A stretch of 9,101 bases of DNA from Clostridiales bacterium (lineage in GTDB: Bacteria; Bacillota; Clostridia; Lachnospirales; Lachnospiraceae): positions 1 through 9,101 of the forward strand of contig JAAZDA010000287.1 of NCBI GenBank assembly GCA_012512995.1, given 5' to 3'. Shown here one piece after another: positions 1 through 5,229 of this stretch. The notes under the pieces were generated by a model that searched no databases, was not told the origin of the DNA, and worked only from the letters and a program-made list of their open reading frames with translations. The stretch's first letter is position 1. Each line of letters starts with the position of its first letter. The position numbers were made by a program, and so were the translations under genes.

Positions 1-2257
1 CAGCCATGAGAGCAGCTCTCGGGATTTCGATCATAGTTCCCACATGATGAACTATAGTTGAGTTTTTCTCTGCTTTGACCTTGGCTGCTGTATCATCGAT
101 AACTTTCTTTACAACATCAAGCTCTCTCTTATCGCCTACAAGCGGAACCATGATCTCAGGCTCAATGTTATAGCCGTACTCGTCATTTACTTCTATTGCA
201 GCTTCGATGACAGCTCTTGTCTGCATCTTGGCAATTTCAGGATATGTAACGGACAGACGGCATCCACGATGGCCCATCATAGGGTTGAACTCATGAAGAG
301 CATCACAGCGGGCTTTTACGTCTGCGAGAGTAAGGCCCATATCATCTGCCAGTTCCTTCATTTCCTCATCTGTTGTCGGAACGAATTCATGAAGAGGCGG
401 ATCCAGGAAACGAATAGTTACAGGGCGTCCTTCCATAGCTTCATAAATTCCCTTGAAGTCACCCTTCTGGTAAGGAATCAGCTGGTTCAGAGATGCTTCT
501 CTCTCTTCTGTTGTATCTGAAAGGATCATTCTGCGGATCTTTGGAATTCTCTCCGGTGCAAAGAACATATGCTCTGTGCGGCACAGTCCGATTCCTTCAG
601 CCCCGAGATGTACTGCATTCTCAGCATCGTCAGGCGTATCAGCATTAGCGCGGACCTTGAGCCTTCTGAATGAGTCAGCCCATTTCATGATGCGCTCGAA
701 GTTGCCGCTTATTGTTGCATCAACAGTAGCTATATCACCGAGATAGATCTTGCCTGTGGAGCCATCGAGAGAAATATAATCGCCCTCATTTACAGTAACT
801 CCGCCGAGATCAAATGTTTTGTCTTCTTCATTGACCTTCATGTCGCCGCAGCCTGAAACGCAGCATGTGCCCATGCCTCTTGCAACAACAGCAGCGTGGC
901 TCGTCATTCCGCCGCGCATTGTGAGAACGCCTTCTGCGGCGTGCATGCCCTCGATATCCTCAGGTGACGTCTCCTGACGGACAAGGACGACTCTCTGTCC
1001 TGCCGTGTGAGCCGCAATAGCATCATCAGCGTTGAAGTAGACGCGTCCTGCAGCAGCTCCGGGTGATGCCGGAAGTGCCTGTCCTATAACTCTGCCGTTC
1101 CTGAGTGCCTGAGTATCAAAGTTCGGATGGAGCAGCTGATTGAGCGATGAAGCCTCAATGCGGAGCACTGCCTCTTCCGGTGTGATCATGTTCTCGTCCA
1201 CGAGATCGCAGGCGATCTGAAGAGCTGCCTGAGCTGTTCTCTTGCCGTTTCTTGTCTGAAGGAAATAAAGCTTGCCTTCCTCGATCGTGAACTCCATATC
1301 CTGCATATCGCGATAATGATCTTCAAGGATCTTTGCGGAGTCCATGAACTGCTTGAAGACGCCCGGCATATCCTCCTGAAGTCTCGTGATAGGCTGAGGT
1401 GTGCGGATACCTGCAACAACATCTTCGCCCTGAGCATTTATGAGGTACTCACCGAAAATACCCTTTGCGCCCGTGCCGGGATTTCTTGTGAAAGCAACGC
1501 CTGTTCCTGAAGTGTCACCCTTATTGCCGAATACCATGGCCTGAACGTTTACAGCCGTGCCCCACTCGTACGGAATATCATACATTCTTCTGTAAGAGTT
1601 TGCTCTCGGGTTGTCCCATGAGCGGAAAACAGCCTTTATAGCTTCCATCAGCTGGACCTTTGGATCCTGCGGGAAATCCTGACCCATTTTTTCTTTATAT
1701 GCTGCCTTGAACTTGGAGATAACATCCTTAAGATCAGCGTCTGTCAGCTCATAATCGTAAACATAACCCTTGTTCTTACGGACATCCTCAAGAATGCTGT
1801 CAAAATATGTTTTGTTCATTCCCATGACAACATCTGAGAACATCTGGATGAATCTGCGATATGAATCATATGCGAATCTGGGATTACCTGTCTTCTTTGC
1901 AAAGCCTTCTACAGAAATGTCGTTGAGACCAAGATTGAGAATTGTGTCCATCATGCCCGGCATGGATGCTCTGGCACCTGAACGTACAGAAACAAGTAAC
2001 GGATCTTCCGTATCACCGAATTTTTTGCCCTGAACACCTTCAAGCCATTTCAGAGCCTCAAAGATCTGTCCCTGTGTCTCCTCATTGATCTGTTTATCAT
2101 CATTGTAGTAATCTGTGCACGCTTCTGTGGAAATCGTGAAGCCATTCGGGATAGGAAGCCCGATGTTCGTCATTTCCGCAAGTCCTGCGCCCTTACCGCC
2201 GAGAAGATTGCGCATATCGGCGTTTCCTTCTTTGAACAGGTATACTCTCTTGCTCAT
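1..2257 (-). CDS. ppdK: Pyruvate, phosphate dikinase (PPDK), C-terminus cut by window edge
   Basis: PPDK interconverts pyruvate + ATP + Pi and PEP + AMP + PPi in the cytoplasm. In anaerobes it serves PPi-linked glycolysis or gluconeogenesis. The frame runs leftward from ATG at 2257 and gives 752 residues before the window ends. The family is usually about 874 residues, so roughly the last 120, including the catalytic cysteine of the PEP/pyruvate domain, lie outside. The N-terminal ATP-grasp domain has the glycine-rich LLGGKGAGLAEM, the SVRSGA motif with R92, and LQTRNGKRTA with R336. The central swivelling phosphohistidine domain has GGMTSHAAVVARGMG with the phosphorylated His at residue 454 (C. 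symbiosum H455). The TIM-barrel domain begins near residue 530, shows GLCRTEHMFF and MGHRGCRL, and stops at GTMIEIPRAALMA, where E744 matches a substrate/metal-binding Glu. The start is supported by the MSKRVYLF beginning and an AAAGG upstream. The gene has its own 5' leader, separated from GDPD by a likely terminator. Identity is very secure. Confidence 0.97.
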   Translation of the reverse strand, partial: MSKRVYLFKEGNADMRNLLGGKGAGLAEMTNIGLPIPNGFTISTEACTDYYNDDKQINEETQGQIFEALKWLEGVQGKKFGDTEDPLLVSVRSGARASMPGMMDTILNLGLNDISVEGFAKKTGNPRFAYDSYRRFIQMFSDVVMGMNKTYFDSILEDVRKNKGYVYDYELTDADLKDVISKFKAAYKEKMGQDFPQDPKVQLMEAIKAVFRSWDNPRANSYRRMYDIPYEWGTAVNVQAMVFGNKGDTSGTGVAFTRNPGTGAKGIFGEYLINAQGEDVVAGIRTPQPITRLQEDMPGVFKQFMDSAKILEDHYRDMQDMEFTIEEGKLYFLQTRNGKRTAQAALQIACDLVDENMITPEEAVLRIEASSLNQLLHPNFDTQALRNGRVIGQALPASPGAAAGRVYFNADDAIAAHTAGQRVVLVRQETSPEDIEGMHAAEGVLTMRGGMTSHAAVVARGMGTCCVSGCGDMKVNEEDKTFDLGGVTVNEGDYISLDGSTGKIYLGDIATVDATISGNFERIMKWADSFRRLKVRANADTPDDAENAVHLGAEGIGLCRTEHMFFAPERIPKIRRMILSDTTEEREASLNQLIPYQKGDFKGIYEAMEGRPVTIRFLDPPLHEFVPTTDEEMKELADDMGLTLADVKARCDALHEFNPMMGHRGCRLSVTYPEIAKMQTRAVIEAAIEVNDEYGYNIEPEIMVPLVGDKRELDVVKKVIDDTAAKVKAEKNSTIVHHVGTMIEIPRAALMA

Positions 2258-2272
2258 TCTTTTGCCCTTTCC

Positions 2273-2288
2273 GTGCCTTCTGCGGCAC
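2273..2288 (-). promoter_or_regulatory. Small hairpin in the ppdK 5' leader
   Basis: On the minus strand GTGCC and GGCAC flank a six-base loop (GCAGAA), 15 bases upstream of the ppdK ATG and directly before the GGAAAGG that probably serves as ribosome binding site. A second tiny hairpin (CCCC-TAT-GGGG, 2309-2319) lies further upstream. These could modulate translation initiation, but both are short and may be chance. I could not place a convincing -35/-10 pair for ppdK: TTGACG near 2330 has no good -10 at the right spacing, and the AT-rich ATATATATG near 2300 is only a weak candidate. Confidence 0.25.
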
Positions 2289-2332
2289 CATCCATACATA
2301 TATATGAACCCCATAGGGGATGCATATCCGTC

Positions 2333-2356
2333 AAAACAAATGACCTGCTTCAGGTC
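2333..2356 (-). terminator. Likely Rho-independent terminator after the GDPD gene
   Basis: Reading leftward, 21 bases after the GDPD stop codon, GACCTG-AAG-CAGGTC forms a perfect 6-bp stem with a 3-base loop. It is followed by the T-rich run ATTTGTTTTGA. This is the geometry of an intrinsic terminator, though the stem is short and the T-tract is broken by a G. It sits between GDPD and ppdK, both on the minus strand, so it would separate their transcripts. Confidence 0.5.
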
Positions 2357-2377
2357 TTACTGCCCCGGCAACGCAGA

Positions 2378-3262
2378 TCAACATATCGCTTCACTCCCTG
2401 ATCCGTGGAGATGCATACTGTGACTGTCTTCACCGGGAATAAAGCTGTCAAAAATGAAAACATCAAAGTGCCCTTCTGCCTTCTTGAGCTGTTCTTCGCT
2501 CTTGATGGTCCACGCGGCCGCTTTAGCATGGAAAAATCCGTGACACAATCTGCGCGACGGATTTCTTTCATGTAGATGATTGTATGCGATGAAATCCGGT
2601 TTTGTCACAAAATCTTCGAGCAGCATCTGAAGCATAAACAGGAACGGAAAAGCTGCCGTCCATGACTCTTTGTTATGAAGAAAGGCCTCTGACAACTGTC
2701 CGCGCATAACTGTTGAATGTTTTCTGCGGTACCAGATCAAAACAAGCGGGTTAAAGGATTCAACACAATACACTCCCTTATAACTCCTTAGCATCTCATC
2801 GCAGATGCGGCACACGGAAAGATCTTTCCTCTCCACCTTGTACTCAATTATAAGCGGGACCCTTCCATCTATAAATCTCAGAAATTCCCTGAATGTCGGT
2901 ATCTTCTCATCACTGTCGCCAAGGCGGCATGTCTGAAGTTCTTCAAATGTGTAATCAGACACTTTGCCGGGTTTTGTACACATTCTTTTCAATGTGAAAT
3001 CATGAAATACGACCGGCACTTTGTCTTTTGTCATCTGTACATCAAGCTCTATGCCATAACCGGCTGCCACAGCTTTGCTGAACGCATTCATAGAGTTTTC
3101 CGGGGCATCTGACCTGTTGTTGTAAAGACCGCGGTGCGCATAAAGTTTTGTCTCAAATGCTGACCTGTCAGGTCTGTGTGTCATCCTTGGCATTATCATA
3201 AGGAAATACAATACGATCAACACTACTGCAATGATCAGTAAAACTCTTATTACAGACAACAT
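2378..3262 (-). CDS. Membrane-anchored glycerophosphodiester phosphodiesterase (GDPD family)
   Basis: GDPD enzymes hydrolyse glycerophosphodiesters, which come from deacylated phospholipids or teichoic-acid-type polymers, to sn-glycerol 3-phosphate and an alcohol. The 294-residue protein starts with a hydrophobic segment (residues about 4-24), probably one membrane anchor; no signal-peptidase site is obvious. The GDPD TIM barrel follows: AHRGLYNN with H43 and R44, PENS (54-57), IELDVQ with E72 and D74, VVFHD with H87, and LIIEYK with E140. These are the expected acid-base histidines and metal ligands, so it looks active. The C-terminal half continues as usual (DFIAYNH, AWTIKS, FIFDSFIP) and ends in a short His/Ser-rich tail. 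The ATG at 3262 is preferred because it retains the anchor; a purine-rich GGGGGAAGG lies about 13 bases upstream, a little far. Substrate is not readable from sequence. The only minus-strand open frame upstream is the small one at 3348-3446. Confidence 0.92.
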   Translation of the reverse strand: MLSVIRVLLIIAVVLIVLYFLMIMPRMTHRPDRSAFETKLYAHRGLYNNRSDAPENSMNAFSKAVAAGYGIELDVQMTKDKVPVVFHDFTLKRMCTKPGKVSDYTFEELQTCRLGDSDEKIPTFREFLRFIDGRVPLIIEYKVERKDLSVCRICDEMLRSYKGVYCVESFNPLVLIWYRRKHSTVMRGQLSEAFLHNKESWTAAFPFLFMLQMLLEDFVTKPDFIAYNHLHERNPSRRLCHGFFHAKAAAWTIKSEEQLKKAEGHFDVFIFDSFIPGEDSHSMHLHGSGSEAIC

Positions 3263-3293
3263 AACAGTTTGAAAACCTTCCCCCGTTTCGTTG

Positions 3294-3299
3294 ATTATC
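3294..3299 (-). promoter_or_regulatory. Candidate -10 element for the GDPD gene
   Basis: The minus strand reads GATAAT here (5 of 6 matches to TATAAT), about 32 bases upstream of the GDPD ATG. That would give a leader of about 25 bases containing GGGGGAAGG. The matching -35 region (GTTAAG or TTAAGT) is poor. An inverted repeat GTTAA-N9-TTAAC (3304-3322) overlaps the -35 region and could be an operator, but its arms are only 5 bp. Confidence 0.3.
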
Positions 3300-3347
3300 T
3301 TCTGTTAACTTAATCACTTAACGGTCTCTCATTAACATGTTGATATT

Positions 3348-3446
3348 TTACCACACGGACACCGATATTGCTACGACCAGCGCATAGACAAGTTGCGCGA
3401 TGTTATGGTCATTTCCGGCCATGAAAATAACAGTTTCCCGGATCAT
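3348..3446 (-). CDS. Putative small hydrophobic protein (32 aa), uncharacterised
   Basis: I do not recognise a family. A 32-codon frame starts with ATG at 3446 and ends with TAA at 3350-3348. It has a perfect AGGAGG exactly 8 bases upstream, the best ribosome binding site in the window. The product begins MIRETVIFMAG, has a polar NDHN turn (residues 12-15), and ends in IAQLVYALVVAISVSVW, a 17-residue stretch without charge that is just long enough for one membrane span. Size and hydrophobicity recall small membrane peptides such as type I toxins or leader peptides, but it lacks their usual charged C-terminal tail, and I see no defined antisense RNA. It lies 85 bases upstream of GDPD on the same strand and divergently from the ABC-F gene, whose promoter overlaps its upstream region. 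It may instead be a chance open frame or a remnant of a longer gene. Confidence 0.45.
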   Translation of the reverse strand: MIRETVIFMAGNDHNIAQLVYALVVAISVSVW

Positions 3447-3454
3447 TTCCAGTA

Positions 3455-3460
3455 CCTCCT
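3455..3460 (-). promoter_or_regulatory. Consensus Shine-Dalgarno AGGAGG of the small ORF
   Basis: The minus strand reads AAGGAGGTACTGGAAATG, a full anti-16S match at optimal spacing (8 bases). No long gene uses it. It is the main reason to take the 32-codon frame seriously. Confidence 0.55.
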
Positions 3461-3487
3461 TGAAATCCTTTGGATTTCCTGTAAAAT
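3460..3487 (+). promoter_or_regulatory. Sigma-A-type promoter for the ABC-F / PHP-HAD unit
   Basis: TTGAAA (3460-3465, 5/6 to TTGACA) and TAAAAT (3482-3487, 5/6 to TATAAT) are separated by 16 bases, with a TG directly before the -10. Transcription would start near 3494 and leave a leader of about 40 bases, too short for a classic attenuator. The ribosome binding site GAAAGGAAA (3518-3526) precedes the GTG start at 3535 with normal spacing. The promoter overlaps the divergent small ORF's ribosome binding site by one base and lies over the hairpin at 3462-3478. Confidence 0.5.
3462..3478. repeat. Perfect inverted repeat, 7-bp arms, 3-base loop
   Basis: GAAATCC-TTT-GGATTTC is perfectly palindromic around a 3-base centre. 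On the plus strand it occupies the end of the -35 and most of the spacer of the ABC-F promoter. On the minus strand it would form an RNA hairpin ending one base before the AAGGAGG of the small ORF. It could be a dimeric repressor site or a translation-modulating stem; nothing here decides between these. Confidence 0.5.
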
Positions 3488-3534
3488 AGGTTTCGTCGCA
3501 ATCTCAAGATAATTATTGAAAGGAAACATCAACA

Positions 3535-5184
3535 GTGATCTCAGCAAATAATGTAACGTACAGGGTCGGCAAGAAAGCTCTGTTTGAAGATGTAAACATC
3601 AAATTCGTGGAAGGTGAATGCTACGGCATCATCGGCGCAAACGGCGCCGGCAAATCCACATTCCTTAAGATACTTTCCGGGAAACTGGACACCACCAACG
3701 GTTCCATCGCAATGACAAACGGTCAGCGTCTTTCTTTCCTCGAACAGGATCAAAACAAATACGACAGCCAGATCGTCCTCGACACCGTGATGCAGGGCAA
3801 CGAAAAGCTCTATAAGATCATGAAGGAGAAGGATGCTTTATACGCAAAGGCTGATTTCACTGATGCTGACGGCGAAAAAGCCGCTGTGCTCGAAACAGAA
3901 TTTGCTGAAATGGATGGCTGGAACGCCGAATCTGATGCAGAAACGCTCCTCACGGGACTCGGCATTGAAACAGTTCTTCACCAGGAAAGAATGGGTGACT
4001 GCACCGGCGCGCAGAAAGTCAAAATACTTCTTGCTAGAGCTCTTTTCGGAAGTCCCGATATTCTGCTCCTCGACGAGCCCACAAACCATCTTGACATGGA
4101 TGCGATAAACTGGCTCGAAGAATTTCTTATCAACTTTAACAATACAGTGATCGTGGTCTCCCATGACCGCTATTTCCTCAATAAAGTATGCACATACATC
4201 GCCGATATCGACTACGGCAAGATACAGCTCTATGCCGGCAACTATGATTTCTGGTATGAATCAAGCCAGCTCATGGTCCGCCAGTTGAAGGAAGACAACC
4301 GCAAGAAAGAAGAAAAAATCAAAGAACTCAAGGACTTTATCTCACGTTTTGCCGCGAATGCCTCCAAGTCAAAACAAGCGACGAGCCGCAAACGTGCACT
4401 CGAAAAAATACAGCTCGATGATATGCGTCCTTCATCCCGCAAATACCCATATATCGACTTCCGCCCTGACCGTGAGATCGGCAACGAAGTACTTACAGTC
4501 GACAATCTCACCAAGACCGTAAACGGCGTGAAGCTCCTTGACCATGTATCCTTCGTCATGAGACGCGATGACAAGATCGCATTTGTCGGCGGTCAGGAAG
4601 CCTCCAAGACTGCGCTCTTCGATATTCTTATGGGCAGAATGGAACCGGATGAAGGTTCATTCAAATGGGGCGTAACAACATCTCAGTCATATTTCATCAA
4701 AGACAACACGGAGCTCTTCAGTTCCGAACTGAATATCACAGAGTGGCTTTCCGGATACTCTGAAAACAAGGATATTACATATGTCCGCGGCTTCCTGGGA
4801 CGAATGCTCTTCCCAGGCGAAGACGGTGTCAAAAAAGTAAAGATCCTCTCGGGAGGCGAAAAAGTCCGCTGCCAGCTTTCATCATTGATGATAAGCGGCG
4901 CAAACTGCCTTATATTCGACGAGCCCACGAACCATCTCGACATGGAAGCCATATCAGCGCTGAATGACGGAATGATCAGATTCCCCGGCGTTGAACTCAT
5001 CGCCTGCAGAGACCATCAGGTCGTTCAGACAACAGCTGACAGGATAATCGAGTTTCTGCCCGGCGGCGGTTATATAGACAAGATCACTGATTATGATTCA
5101 TATCTCGAAGCAGATGAAGACGCCCGCAAGCGCACTATCTACGTCTCTGACGCAGAGGATGAAGACGCCGCGGACGAAAACTGA
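3535..5184 (+). CDS. ABC-F family ATPase (ribosome-associated, duplicated ABC domains)
   Basis: ABC-F proteins are soluble, lack transmembrane domains and act at the ribosomal E site in translation or antibiotic protection. This 549-residue protein (GTG start, good ribosome binding site) has two ABC domains joined by a charged helical linker (about 255-320) rich in Lys/Glu, the P-site-tRNA-contacting region. Domain 1: Walker A GANGAGKST (34-42), signature DCTGAQK (155-161, degenerate but usual in this clade as I recall it), Walker B DEPTNHLD with E181, H-loop SHD with H210. Domain 2: degenerate Walker A GGQEASKT (352-359, Lys358 kept), canonical LSGGE (438-442), DEPTNHLD with E463, and CRDH (491-494), where the H-loop His is replaced by Arg492. 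The acidic tail (SDAEDEDAADEN) has no obvious domain. The overall pattern resembles the YbiT-like branch of general ABC-F factors rather than a dedicated resistance protein; that assignment is inference. It probably shares a transcript with the PHP-HAD gene 45 bases downstream. Confidence 0.95.
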   Translation: MISANNVTYRVGKKALFEDVNIKFVEGECYGIIGANGAGKSTFLKILSGKLDTTNGSIAMTNGQRLSFLEQDQNKYDSQIVLDTVMQGNEKLYKIMKEKDALYAKADFTDADGEKAAVLETEFAEMDGWNAESDAETLLTGLGIETVLHQERMGDCTGAQKVKILLARALFGSPDILLLDEPTNHLDMDAINWLEEFLINFNNTVIVVSHDRYFLNKVCTYIADIDYGKIQLYAGNYDFWYESSQLMVRQLKEDNRKKEEKIKELKDFISRFAANASKSKQATSRKRALEKIQLDDMRPSSRKYPYIDFRPDREIGNEVLTVDNLTKTVNGVKLLDHVSFVMRRDDKIAFVGGQEASKTALFDILMGRMEPDEGSFKWGVTTSQSYFIKDNTELFSSELNITEWLSGYSENKDITYVRGFLGRMLFPGEDGVKKVKILSGGEKVRCQLSSLMISGANCLIFDEPTNHLDMEAISALNDGMIRFPGVELIACRDHQVVQTTADRIIEFLPGGGYIDKITDYDSYLEADEDARKRTIYVSDAEDEDAADEN

Positions 5185-5220
5185 ACCGGATAACAGTTGT
5201 GGCAAAAAGCCTGACTGTAC

Positions 5221-5225
5221 AGAGG
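5221..5225 (+). promoter_or_regulatory. Ribosome binding site of the PHP-HAD gene, closely spaced
   Basis: AGAGG is followed by only four bases (TAAT) before the ATG at 5230, shorter than usual. The start is still fixed by the protein: the PHP motif DLHVH begins at residue 5, so a later start would destroy it. No terminator is visible in the 45-base gap after the ABC-F gene. Confidence 0.55.
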
Positions 5226-5229
5226 TAAT

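Noticed and set aside
269..520. 83-codon plus-strand frame, with other plus-strand frames up to 2423
   Set aside because: They lie opposite or at the edge of the strongly conserved PPDK coding sequence and resemble no protein family.
2350..2571. 73-codon minus-strand frame overlapping the 3' end of GDPD
   Set aside because: It lies in another frame of the same strand within GDPD, whose conserved C-terminal motifs (AWTIKS, FIFDSFIP) are in the GDPD frame. I considered a frameshift, but the GDPD frame is intact to its normal end.
3535..5184. ABC-F protein as an antibiotic-resistance determinant
   Set aside because: The motif pattern is that of general ABC-F factors, the leader is too short for the usual inducible attenuator, and no mobile-element sequence is nearby.
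5185..5229. Possible terminator between ABC-F and PHP-HAD (GGC-AAAAA-GCC)
   Set aside because: The stem is only 3 bp and no T-run follows; the two genes are more likely co-transcribed.
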